64,000 bases of DNA from assembly GCF_044466355.1 (NCBI RefSeq), contig NZ_JBITMQ010000001.1, forward strand, positions 744,001 to 808,000. The letters are read 5' to 3'. This document shows positions 1-7,458 of the stretch, in pieces. This DNA comes from Actinophytocola sp044466355. Lineage in GTDB: Bacteria > Actinomycetota > Actinomycetes > Mycobacteriales > Pseudonocardiaceae. The notes beneath the pieces are model-generated. The model made no database searches. It was not told where the DNA came from and saw nothing but the letters and a program-made list of their open reading frames with translations. The translations under genes were made by a program, and so were the position numbers. Every line of letters begins with the position of its first letter. The stretch's first letter is position 1.

Positions 1-96
1 GTCGGCCAGGTCGTCCACGTCGATGCCGTCGGCCCTGGCCGCCGCGAACGCGTGCGGCACCAGGTCCTCCGGCTGTGTCCACGTGAGACGGAGCAT
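1..96 (-). CDS. ADP-ribosylglycohydrolase family protein, N-terminal fragment
   Basis: Only the first 32 codons are inside the window; the gene continues past base 1. The visible N-terminus (MLRLTWTQPEDL, then VPHAF) has the LTWxQPEDL start seen in many actinobacterial ADP-ribosylglycohydrolase-family proteins, and the gene directly upstream is a full member of that family. The ATG at 96 shares one base with the upstream stop (TGATG), so the two are translationally coupled. The assignment is an inference from a short N-terminus plus context. Confidence 0.6.
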   Translation of the reverse strand, partial: MLRLTWTQPEDLVPHAFAAARADGIDVDDLAD

Positions 97-1226
97 CACG
101 CCGCCTCCGTGCCGAACAGCTTCGCGCGCTGCTCGAACCGGGCCTGGTCCTTGGTCCAGATGTCCTTCGCGACGGCGGCCATCGTCGGGCCGGTCGCCGT
201 GACGTCCAGCCTGCTCGCCTCGCTGATCCGCGTGACCCACTCGTCCGGCACGACCGCGCGGCCGCCCAGCGCGCCCGCGATCGAGCCACCCATCACCGCG
301 ATCGAGTCCGAGTCGCGGCCGTAGTTCACCGCGCCCAGCACGGTCTCCCGGTAGTCCCCGCCCGCGACGACGAGCATGCCGAGCGCGACCGGCAGCTCCT
401 CGATCGACTTGGTACGGCTGGGGATCCGGGCGTCGCGCGCCGGTTGCCGGTAGTGCGGGCCGACCGTGTCGTACGGCTCGACCGCCGCGCGGATCGCGGC
501 GAGCGACGTGCGCCAGTCCGACAGCGACGACGCCGCCGAGGTCACCGCCTCGACCGCGTCCCGGGTGCCGTCCTTCGCCACCGACAGCGCGACCTCGACC
601 ACCGACGCCACCGACGCCCCCGGCCGCATGGCCTCCGCGACACACGCCGCGTACACGCCGGCGGCCTCGCGCCCGTAGCTCGACTGGTGCGCGCCCGCCA
701 CGTCGATCGCCTCCGCGTACGCGCCGGACGGCGAGCCCGCGTTGGCGATCCCGATCGGCGCGGCGTACATGGCGGCACCGCAGTTCACGATGTTGCCCAC
801 CCCCGCCTCACGTGGGTCGATGTGCCCGTAGTGCAGGCGCGCGACCAGCCACTTCTCCGCGAGGAAGATCCGGTGGAGCAGGATCGTCTCGGTCTCCAGC
901 TCGGGGATCCACCGGCGTTCCCCGATGAGCAGCGGCACGAGGTGGTCGGCGATCGCGTACGCGTCCAGGTGGTCGCGCACGGTGTCGTAGACCTCCACGA
1001 GCGCCGTGGTCATCAGGGTGTCGTCGGTGACGTGCCCGTCGCCCTTGTGGTAGGGCGCGATCGGGCGTGCGTGCCGCCAGTCGAGGTTGAAGGGCGGCAC
1101 GATCCCCTCGATGAACCCGTCGTACCGCTCCTGGATGGCCTCGGGCGTGTTGCCCTCCGCCGCCCCACCGAGCGCGTCGGCCACGGCGGCCCCCGCCAAA
1201 GCCCCCGTCGCCTTGTCCTCAAGCAT
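96..1226 (-). CDS. ADP-ribosylglycohydrolase family protein
   Basis: This 376-residue protein belongs to the ADP-ribosylglycohydrolase (DraG-like) family, whose characterised members remove ADP-ribose from proteins or small molecules using two metal ions. The start shows the family pattern GALAGAAVADALGG. The motif GHVTDDT near residue 65 and the C-terminal GRDSDSIA near residue 305 supply the usual aspartate and threonine metal ligands. A purine-rich ribosome site precedes the ATG at 1226. It lies downstream of a sugar ABC operon, but a stem-loop (1246-1282) separates it from the binding-protein gene. It overlaps the next family member by one base. In actinomycetes such proteins often sit in sugar or nucleoside gene clusters, so a small glycoside substrate is plausible. 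The true substrate cannot be read from sequence. Confidence 0.85.
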   Translation of the reverse strand: MLEDKATGALAGAAVADALGGAAEGNTPEAIQERYDGFIEGIVPPFNLDWRHARPIAPYHKGDGHVTDDTLMTTALVEVYDTVRDHLDAYAIADHLVPLLIGERRWIPELETETILLHRIFLAEKWLVARLHYGHIDPREAGVGNIVNCGAAMYAAPIGIANAGSPSGAYAEAIDVAGAHQSSYGREAAGVYAACVAEAMRPGASVASVVEVALSVAKDGTRDAVEAVTSAASSLSDWRTSLAAIRAAVEPYDTVGPHYRQPARDARIPSRTKSIEELPVALGMLVVAGGDYRETVLGAVNYGRDSDSIAVMGGSIAGALGGRAVVPDEWVTRISEASRLDVTATGPTMAAVAKDIWTKDQARFEQRAKLFGTEAA

Positions 1227-1245
1227 GGTTCTCCCCTCCCGGAGG

Positions 1246-1282
1246 TGCCGTGAAAGGCGCCGGAGAAGGGCCTTTCACGGCA
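1246..1282. terminator. Inverted repeat between binding-protein and ADP-ribosylglycohydrolase genes
   Basis: The perfect 13-base arms 1246-1258 and 1270-1282 (TGCCGTGAAAGGC and its complement) flank an 11-base loop. It lies entirely in the gap between the sugar-binding protein stop (1290) and the hydrolase start (1226). There is no long T-run, as usual in high-GC actinomycetes. It may act as a partial terminator or as an mRNA-stabilising hairpin that sets the binding protein above the downstream hydrolases. Confidence 0.6.
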
Positions 1283-1289
1283 TCGAGCG

Positions 1290-2585
1290 TCAGCCGAGTG
1301 ACTGCCAGCCGTCCGTCAGCTGTTTTTTCAGGTCGGCCACGCTGATCGAGTTGGCGAAGTACTGCTGCAGCGCCGGGGTCGCGTACTGGTCCTTCCACTG
1401 CGGGTAGTTCTTCGCCTTCTGGAACGGCGCGCCCTTGAGGTCCTCACCGGTCTTCAGCAGCGGCTCCCACACCGGGACGTCCGTGGTCTGCTTCGCGACC
1501 GCGTCGCGGGCCGGGCCCGAGGCCGGGATCAGCCAGTCGCCCTGCGCGAGCTTCGCCTGGTTCTCCGCCGACATGAAGTAGTCGATGAACTTCGCGGCCT
1601 GCTCGGGTGCCTTGCTCTGCGCCGACACCGACATGGTCTGCGGGTTCGCCGCCTGCGTCGGGCCCGCCGAACCCGCGAGCGGGGGCAGGACCGTCCAGTT
1701 GAAGTTGTCGGGCGCGGACTCGGTGATCTGCTGTGCCAGAAAGTTGCCGCCGACGTACATCGCGTACTTGCCGTTCAGGAAGCCGGGCAGCACGTCGGTG
1801 CCGGACTGCGTCAGCGTCACCGGGTCGATCGACTTGTCCTGGTACGCCATCGCGTGGATCGTCTGCGCCACCGCGACCTCACCGTCACCGACGTTGATCG
1901 TGGCCGAGCCGTCGTCCTTGGTCTCGAAGAACGTGCCGTCGTAGCCCAGTGCGGTGTTCATGATCGCCGCCGTCGGCTGCTTGAGGCCCCAGCCGACGCC
2001 GAACTTCCCGCCCGTGGCGAGCTTCTTGGCCGCCGCCCGCAGGTCGTCCCACGACAGCTGGTCACCCGAAGGCACCTCGACACCGGCGGCCTTGAACGCG
2101 TCGGTGTTCGCGAACGCCACGTACGTCTGCAGCAGCGTCGGCGCGGCCACGACCTTGCCGTCCGCGGTGGTGACCGTGTCCCACACGTCCTCGCTGACCG
2201 CGTCCTTGACGTCCTGGCTCAGGTACTTGCCGATGTCGGCGAGGTAGCCCTGCTCCGCGAAACCCATGATGTCGCTGGACTCGTCGTGGATGATGTCCGG
2301 CGCGGTGCCACCCTGGAACTGCGTGACCAGCTGGTCGTGCACGTTGTCCCACGTGCCCTGCGTCAGCTTGATCTGGATGTCCGGGTTGTCGGCGTTCCAC
2401 GCGTCGACGATCTCCTTGGTCGCCGCCACCGTGGAGTCCTGGTAGGCCAGGCTCTGGAACGTGAGCGTGACCGGGCCCTCGGCGGACCCGCCGCCCTCGT
2501 CGCTGCCCTCGCCGCCGTTGAGCGCACAGCCGGAGAGCACCAAGGCCGCCGCGGCACCGATGCCGAGCAACGCCTTTCGCTTCAT
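1290..2585 (-). CDS. Carbohydrate ABC transporter substrate-binding lipoprotein (family 1)
   Basis: This is a 431-residue extracytoplasmic sugar-binding protein that delivers substrate to the two permeases encoded just upstream. The N-terminus is a lipoprotein signal with a positively charged start, a hydrophobic stretch and lipobox LSGC. After it comes the typical family 1 fold (LTFQSLAYQDST; DIIHDESSDIMGFAEQGYL). The start at 2585 is chosen because AAGGAG lies six bases upstream. A GTG 15 bases further up would place that site inside the gene. It follows the permease gene by 19 bases in the LacI-led operon. No ATPase gene is present here, so the transporter probably uses a shared MsiK-type ATPase encoded elsewhere, as in Streptomyces sugar systems. 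Substrate unknown. Confidence 0.9.
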   Translation of the reverse strand: MKRKALLGIGAAAALVLSGCALNGGEGSDEGGGSAEGPVTLTFQSLAYQDSTVAATKEIVDAWNADNPDIQIKLTQGTWDNVHDQLVTQFQGGTAPDIIHDESSDIMGFAEQGYLADIGKYLSQDVKDAVSEDVWDTVTTADGKVVAAPTLLQTYVAFANTDAFKAAGVEVPSGDQLSWDDLRAAAKKLATGGKFGVGWGLKQPTAAIMNTALGYDGTFFETKDDGSATINVGDGEVAVAQTIHAMAYQDKSIDPVTLTQSGTDVLPGFLNGKYAMYVGGNFLAQQITESAPDNFNWTVLPPLAGSAGPTQAANPQTMSVSAQSKAPEQAAKFIDYFMSAENQAKLAQGDWLIPASGPARDAVAKQTTDVPVWEPLLKTGEDLKGAPFQKAKNYPQWKDQYATPALQQYFANSISVADLKKQLTDGWQSLG

Positions 2586-2604
2586 GGATATCTCCTTCAC
2601 TTCG

Positions 2605-3495
2605 TCAGCCTTTGACGGCGCCGCTCATCAGCCCGGAGGTGAGCCGGCGCTGGATGAACAGGAAGAACACGAGGCTCGGCACGGTCGCGAGCAGCGAGGC
2701 CGCCGCGAGCTGTCCGAGCTGGACCTGGCCCTCGGCGCCGACGAAGCGCGCGAGGGTCAGTGGCAGGGTCTGCAGGCCCGGGTCCTGGATCAGCACCAGG
2801 GCGAAGAAGAACTCGTTCCACGACGAGATGAACGTGAACAGGCTCGTCGCGACGAGGCCCGGCGCGAGCAGCGGCAGCACGATCGACCACAGCACCCGCA
2901 GCTTGCTCGCCCCGTCGATCGCCCCCGCCTCCTCCAGTTCGACGGGGATCGCGGCGACGTAGCCGCGCAGCATCCACAGCGCGAACGGCATGCACCAGAC
3001 CGTGTAGACGAGCACGAGGCCGAGCGGGTTGTTGACGAGCCCGATCTGCTTGAGCACCAGGAAGACCGGGATCACGATCAGGATGAACGGGAACACCTGG
3101 GAGAGCAGGATCCAGCCGGTCGCGAGGCCGCGCAGCTTCGTCCTGAACCGGGCGAGCGCGTACGCGGCGGGCAGCGACAGCAGCGTCACGATCACCGTCG
3201 TCAGCACGGCGACGTAGAGGCTGTTCCCGGCCGCCTGCACCAGGTTCGCCTTCGTGATGGCGTCGGTGAAGTTGCTCCACGTGAGACTGTCCGGGACGAA
3301 CGACGCGTCGCCGGACTGCAACTGCCGGGGCGTCTTCAGCGACGTGGACAGCAGGAACAGCAACGGGAAGCCGAGGAAGACCACGTAGCCGAGGAGCGCG
3401 AGGTACTGCAGCGGCCGGGCGTAGCCCCGCGTGCGGTTGACCGGCGCGACGACCGCCGTCTTCTCCTGCACGGGCCTGGTGAGCGTCTGCGTCAT
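2605..3495 (-). CDS. Carbohydrate ABC transporter permease, MalG type
   Basis: This 296-residue inner-membrane permease has six predicted transmembrane segments and the cytoplasmic EAA loop (EAGAIDGAS followed by LPLLAPG) that contacts the ATPase. The first segment begins near residue 30 (YLALLGYVVFLGFPLLFLL). The start ATG at 3495 overlaps the stop of the partner permease in ATGA, which fixes the reading frame. A longer open frame upstream is the shadow of the neighbouring gene. It forms the channel with the MalF-like partner. Confidence 0.92.
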   Translation of the reverse strand: MTQTLTRPVQEKTAVVAPVNRTRGYARPLQYLALLGYVVFLGFPLLFLLSTSLKTPRQLQSGDASFVPDSLTWSNFTDAITKANLVQAAGNSLYVAVLTTVIVTLLSLPAAYALARFRTKLRGLATGWILLSQVFPFILIVIPVFLVLKQIGLVNNPLGLVLVYTVWCMPFALWMLRGYVAAIPVELEEAGAIDGASKLRVLWSIVLPLLAPGLVATSLFTFISSWNEFFFALVLIQDPGLQTLPLTLARFVGAEGQVQLGQLAAASLLATVPSLVFFLFIQRRLTSGLMSGAVKG

Positions 3496-4388
3496 GACTC
3501 CCGGCTCCTTGCCTGGCCGCGCAGGTAGAAGAAGAGGAACGCGGCGATGACGACGACCATCACGTTGCCCAGCGCCGCCGCGTACCCGAAGTTGCCGTAC
3601 CGGAACGCCTCGTTGTAGGCGAACAACATCGGCAACATCGTCTTGCCGCCCGGACCACCCGCGGTGAGCACGAACACCAGGGCGAACGAGTTGAAGTTCC
3701 AGATGAGGTCGAGCGAGGTGATCGCGGTGATCACCGGCCGCAGCGCGGGCAGCGTGACGTGCCAGAACCGCTGCCACGTCCCCGCACCGTCGATGGCCGC
3801 TGCCTCGTGGAGGTCACCGGAGACGTTCTGCAGGCCCGCCAGAAGGGTGATCGTCGTCTGCGGCATACCCGCCCAGACACCGACGACGATCACCGCGGGG
3901 AGCGCGGTGGAGAAGTCGCCGAGCCAGTTGATGTCGCCGGGAAGGCCCAGGGTGCGGAGCGTTTCGTTGACCGGACCGTAGGTCGGGTTGAGCATCAGCC
4001 GCCACATGATCGCGATGACGACCGGCGGCATCGCCCACGGCACGAGCGCGAGGGTGCGGGCGAGCCAGCGCAGGCGCAGGTTCGCGTTGAGCAGCAGCGC
4101 GAGGCCCAGCGAGGCGAGGAACTGGATGATCGTGACGCTGAACGCCCAGATCAGGCCGATGCGGAAGCTCGCCCAGAACAGGTCGTTGTCGAGCAACCTC
4201 TCGTAGTTGGCCAGGCCGTTGAAGTGCGTGACCTGGTTGAGCCCGGCCTCGGCGTCGGTGAACCCGAGCAGGATGCCCTGCACGAGCGGGTACACGCTGA
4301 TCAGCACGACGGGGATCAGCGCGGGCAGCACGAGCAGCCAGGCGTCCCGCCCGTCACCGCGCCTGCGCCGGTGCACGAGGGTCGTCAT
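3492..4388 (-). CDS. Carbohydrate ABC transporter permease, MalF type
   Basis: This 298-residue membrane protein has about six transmembrane helices and the EAA loop motif (EAAAIDGAG followed by LPALRPV). Its first helix is LLVLPALIPVVLISVYPLV near residue 18. It pairs with the MalG-type permease immediately downstream. The ATG at 4388 overlaps the lacI stop (ATGA), so regulator and transporter are co-transcribed and translationally coupled. Confidence 0.92.
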   Translation of the reverse strand: MTTLVHRRRRGDGRDAWLLVLPALIPVVLISVYPLVQGILLGFTDAEAGLNQVTHFNGLANYERLLDNDLFWASFRIGLIWAFSVTIIQFLASLGLALLLNANLRLRWLARTLALVPWAMPPVVIAIMWRLMLNPTYGPVNETLRTLGLPGDINWLGDFSTALPAVIVVGVWAGMPQTTITLLAGLQNVSGDLHEAAAIDGAGTWQRFWHVTLPALRPVITAITSLDLIWNFNSFALVFVLTAGGPGGKTMLPMLFAYNEAFRYGNFGYAAALGNVMVVVIAAFLFFYLRGQARSRES

Positions 4389-5380
4389 GACGACTCCCGG
4401 ACGGTCAGCGTGGGCTCGATGACGACGCTCCTCAGTGGTGCGTCGGGCTTGTCCAGGCGGCGGAGCAGGAGCTTCGCCGCGGTGCGGGCGCGCTTGGTGG
4501 CGCCGAGGTTCACGCTCGTGATGGCCGGGTTGGCGAGATCGGCGATGTCGGTGTCGTCCATGCCGACGATCGCGACGTCGTCCGGAACCCGCAGCCCGCG
4601 GCGGGTGGCGACGTTGAGCGCGGCGATGGCGAGGAGGTCGTTGGCGCACACGATGGCGTCGGGGGTGTCCTTGTCCAGGAGGGCGGTCGCGGCCTTGAGT
4701 CCGGCCTGGTAGGTGAAGTCCCGGGCGCTGACCTGGGTGCCGGGACTTCTGCCGAGGGCCTGCAGCGCGGTGAGGTAACCGTTGCGCCGGGCCGCGCCGG
4801 GGGTGGTGTCGACCGGCCCGTTGACGAACGCGATGGCGGTGCGCCCCTGCTCCACGAGGTGGTTCACCGCCAGCGCCATGCCCGCGACCGAGTCGGCACG
4901 CACGTTGTCCAGCTCCACGCCCGGTGGCACGGCGCCGATGATCACGATGGGGAAGCGGCTGGCCTTGAGCTGGGCGCCCAGCTCCTCGGGCGCGCGCAGC
5001 GGGCTGAGGATCAGCCCGTCGGCGAACCCTCGGTTGAGGCCGACCAGCAGGTCGATCTGGTCCGCGGGGTTCGCGCCGGTGGAGGACAGCACGAGCCGGT
5101 ACCCGGCCTTGGTCACCACGCGGGAGATCTCGTGCATCATCCCGACGTACACCGGGTTGCCGACGTCCGCGACCGCGAGCGCGATCTGCTCGGTCCTCCC
5201 GACCTTGAGCGAACGAGCGGTCGCGTCGGGCACGTAACCCAGCTCTGCGGCGGCGGCCCGCACCCGTTCGGTCACCCGTTGTGATGCGGGCTGCCCGTTC
5301 ATGACGCGCGAGACGGACGCGATCGAAACCCCGGCCCGCTCGGCCACCAGCCAGAGCGTGGACTTTCGCGCCTCTGCCAT
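4385..5380 (-). CDS. LacI-family transcriptional regulator of the sugar operon
   Basis: This 331-residue regulator has an N-terminal LacI helix-turn-helix (VAERAGVSIASVSRVMNG, about residues 12-29) and hinge helix, then a periplasmic-binding-protein-like sensor domain (IALAVADVGNPVYVG; IVGMDDTDIADLANPAITSV). It is the first gene of the operon, with GAGGAAACCC just before its ATG. It probably represses itself and the transporter until the sugar binds. A double palindrome suited to LacI proteins lies about 40-60 bases upstream. The effector sugar is unknown. Confidence 0.93.
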   Translation of the reverse strand: MAEARKSTLWLVAERAGVSIASVSRVMNGQPASQRVTERVRAAAAELGYVPDATARSLKVGRTEQIALAVADVGNPVYVGMMHEISRVVTKAGYRLVLSSTGANPADQIDLLVGLNRGFADGLILSPLRAPEELGAQLKASRFPIVIIGAVPPGVELDNVRADSVAGMALAVNHLVEQGRTAIAFVNGPVDTTPGAARRNGYLTALQALGRSPGTQVSARDFTYQAGLKAATALLDKDTPDAIVCANDLLAIAALNVATRRGLRVPDDVAIVGMDDTDIADLANPAITSVNLGATKRARTAAKLLLRRLDKPDAPLRSVVIEPTLTVRESS

Positions 5381-5417
5381 GGGTTTCCTCGCGTCATCGG
5401 AAGGTCTGATGTGGACT

Positions 5418-5442
5418 GTAAACGTTTACGAGAACGTTTACA
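5418..5442. promoter_or_regulatory. Double LacI-type operator
   Basis: A perfect 12-bp palindrome GTAAACGTTTAC (5418-5429) is followed directly by a second, one-sided copy GAGAACGTTTAC (5430-5441). The centres are 12 bp apart, so both could be read from nearly the same DNA face. The central CG and flanking AAA/TTT are typical of LacI-family sites. Location upstream of the lacI start supports autoregulation of the operon. Confidence 0.75.
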
Positions 5443-5531
5443 GCGGGGACTGTACGTCCGCCCGGCGAGCCTTGGCAAGGCGGGTTCGTAACGTGCGCGT
5501 CACAAGTGGACAGGGCAGGCATCATGGGCAC

Positions 5532-5789
5532 ATGGCTGAATGCACACACGTCGCCGAGATCCGCGACGTGACACCGTCCTCCACGGAGGGCTGTTCGGAC
5601 TGCCTGGCCGTCGGCGGCCGGTGGGTCCACCTCCGCGAGTGCCTGGTCTGCGGACACGTCGGCTGCTGCGACTCCTCCCCGGCCAAGCACGCGAGCGCGC
5701 ACTACCGCGAAACCGGTCACCCGGTCATGCGGTCCTTCGAACCGGGCGAGGACTGGCGCTGGTGCTTCGTCGACGAAGTGGCAGTGTGA
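5532..5789 (+). CDS. Small UBP-type zinc-finger protein
   Basis: This 85-residue protein consists almost entirely of one UBP-type zinc finger. The pattern GCSDC, ECLVCGHVGCCD, KHASAHYRETGHPV supplies the usual Cys/His ligands. In eukaryotes the fold binds the ubiquitin C-terminus. In actinobacteria stand-alone copies occur beside fused receiver/thioredoxin-reductase genes, and their partner is unknown. The ATG at 5532 is chosen because it starts just before the first ligand cysteine. Its stop abuts the GTG start of the next gene, so the three genes to 8883 form one operon. It may be an adaptor for the kinase or for the reductase-like protein. Confidence 0.85.
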   Translation: MAECTHVAEIRDVTPSSTEGCSDCLAVGGRWVHLRECLVCGHVGCCDSSPAKHASAHYRETGHPVMRSFEPGEDWRWCFVDEVAV

Positions 5790-7457
5790 GTGAACAACTC
5801 CGTGAACAAGCCGGTGCTGTTGACCGTCGACGACGATCCGGGGGTGTCGCGAGCCGTGGCCCGCGACCTGCGCCGTCGCTACGGCGAAGGGCACCGGGTC
5901 GTGCGGGCGTCCTCGGGCAAGGAGGCCCTGGACGCGCTGAAGGAGCTGAAACTGCGTGGCGAGCAGGTGGCCGCCATGCTCGCCGACTACCGCATGCCGG
6001 AGATGAACGGCATCGAGTTCCTCGAACAGGCCATGGACCTGTTCCCGCGTGCCCGCCGCGCGCTGCTCACCGCCTACGCCGACACCGACGCGGCGATCCA
6101 GGCGATCAACCTGGTCGACGTCGACCACTACCTGCTCAAGCCGTGGGACCCGCCGGAGGAGAAGCTCTACCCGGTGGTCGACGCGCTGATCGAGACCTGG
6201 CGCGCGTCCGGCGAGGCCGCCGTCGAGGAGATCAAGATCGTGGGGCACCGCTGGTCGGCGCCCACCTTCGCGGCGCGTGACTTCCTCGCGCGCAACGCCG
6301 TGCCGTACCGCTACTACAGCATCGACGACCCGGAGGGACGCAGGCTGCTCGACGCGGCGGCCGCCGACCCGACCGAGATCCCGGTCGTGATCACCGCCGA
6401 AGGCAGGCCGCTGCTGGCGCCGTCCGACGCGGAGATCGCCGCCGCGGTCGGGCTCACCGTCGACCCGGCCACCGACTTCTACGACCTGATCGTCGTCGGC
6501 GGTGGCCCGGCGGGGCTGGGTTCCGCGGTCTACGGCGCGTCCGAGGGGCTGCGGACCGTGCTCGTCGAGCGGCAGGCCGCGGGCGGGCAGGCGGGGCAGA
6601 GTTCCCGCATCGAGAACTACCTCGGCTTCCCCGACGGCGTGTCCGGTGCGCAGCTCACCGACCGGGCGCGCAGGCAGGCCGTGAAGTTCGGTGCGGAGAT
6701 GCTGACCGCGCGGGACGTCGTGGCGCTCGACGTGCAGGGCTCGGCGCGGGTGGTGCGGTTCGGTGACGGCAGCACGATCGCCGCGCACGCCGTCATCCTC
6801 GCGACCGGTGTGTCCTACCGCAGCCTCACCGCACCCGGCTGCCACGAGCTGACCGGGCGCGGCGTGTTCTACGGCTCGGCCAACACCGAGGCACCCGAGT
6901 GCGCGGGCACCGACGTCTACATCGTCGGCGGCGCGAACTCGGCCGGACAGGCCGCGGTGTTCTTCTCCCGGCACGCGCGGTCGGTCACGCTGGTCGTGCG
7001 GGGCGAGTCGCTGCAGGCGTCCATGTCGCACTACCTGATCCAGCAGCTCGAGTCGATCCCGAACGTGCACGTCCGGACCCGCACCACGGTCGGCCAGGCG
7101 TGCGGCGACGACCACCTCGAGTCGATCCGGCTCGACCACGCCGACGGCACGACCGAGTTCGTCGACACGGGCCACCTGTTCATCTTCATCGGCGCGCAGC
7201 CGCAGACGGACTGGCTCGACGGCGTGGTCCAGCGCGACGAGCGCGGGTTCGTGTGGACCGGTCCCGATCTGCTCACCGACGGGCAACGGCCGCCGGGGTG
7301 GACACTGGACCGGGACCCGTTCTACCTGGAGTCGAGCGTGCCGGGCGTGTTCGTGGCCGGGGACGTGCGGGCCCAGTCGGTGAAGCGGGTCGCGTCGGCT
7401 GTCGGGGAGGGCGCGATGGCGGTCACTCTGGTGCACCGGTACCTGGAGGAGCAGTGA
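5790..7457 (+). CDS. Fused receiver / glutaredoxin-like / thioredoxin-reductase-like FAD protein lacking redox cysteines
   Basis: The 555 residues carry three modules. A response-regulator receiver (about 1-125) has acidic residues D14-D16, phosphoacceptor D66 in LADYRMPEMNG, and the KPW lysine. A glutaredoxin-like segment (about 145-225) begins IVGHRWSAPTFAARDFL, where a normal domain would have CxxC. A thioredoxin-reductase-like domain (230-555) has FAD motif GGGPAG at 237-242 and a nucleotide-binding GGANSAG at 380-386. The position of the CATC disulfide reads GSANTEA (362-368), with a lone Cys at 371. The protein is therefore unlikely to be a classical thioredoxin reductase. It should still bind FAD and NAD(P)H, and be phosphorylated by the kinase encoded next. 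Public annotation commonly calls this type 'fused response regulator/thioredoxin-disulfide reductase'. Start GTG 5790; an alternative GTG lies at 5802. Confidence 0.88.
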   Translation: MNNSVNKPVLLTVDDDPGVSRAVARDLRRRYGEGHRVVRASSGKEALDALKELKLRGEQVAAMLADYRMPEMNGIEFLEQAMDLFPRARRALLTAYADTDAAIQAINLVDVDHYLLKPWDPPEEKLYPVVDALIETWRASGEAAVEEIKIVGHRWSAPTFAARDFLARNAVPYRYYSIDDPEGRRLLDAAAADPTEIPVVITAEGRPLLAPSDAEIAAAVGLTVDPATDFYDLIVVGGGPAGLGSAVYGASEGLRTVLVERQAAGGQAGQSSRIENYLGFPDGVSGAQLTDRARRQAVKFGAEMLTARDVVALDVQGSARVVRFGDGSTIAAHAVILATGVSYRSLTAPGCHELTGRGVFYGSANTEAPECAGTDVYIVGGANSAGQAAVFFSRHARSVTLVVRGESLQASMSHYLIQQLESIPNVHVRTRTTVGQACGDDHLESIRLDHADGTTEFVDTGHLFIFIGAQPQTDWLDGVVQRDERGFVWTGPDLLTDGQRPPGWTLDRDPFYLESSVPGVFVAGDVRAQSVKRVASAVGEGAMAVTLVHRYLEEQ

Positions 7458-7458
7458 C

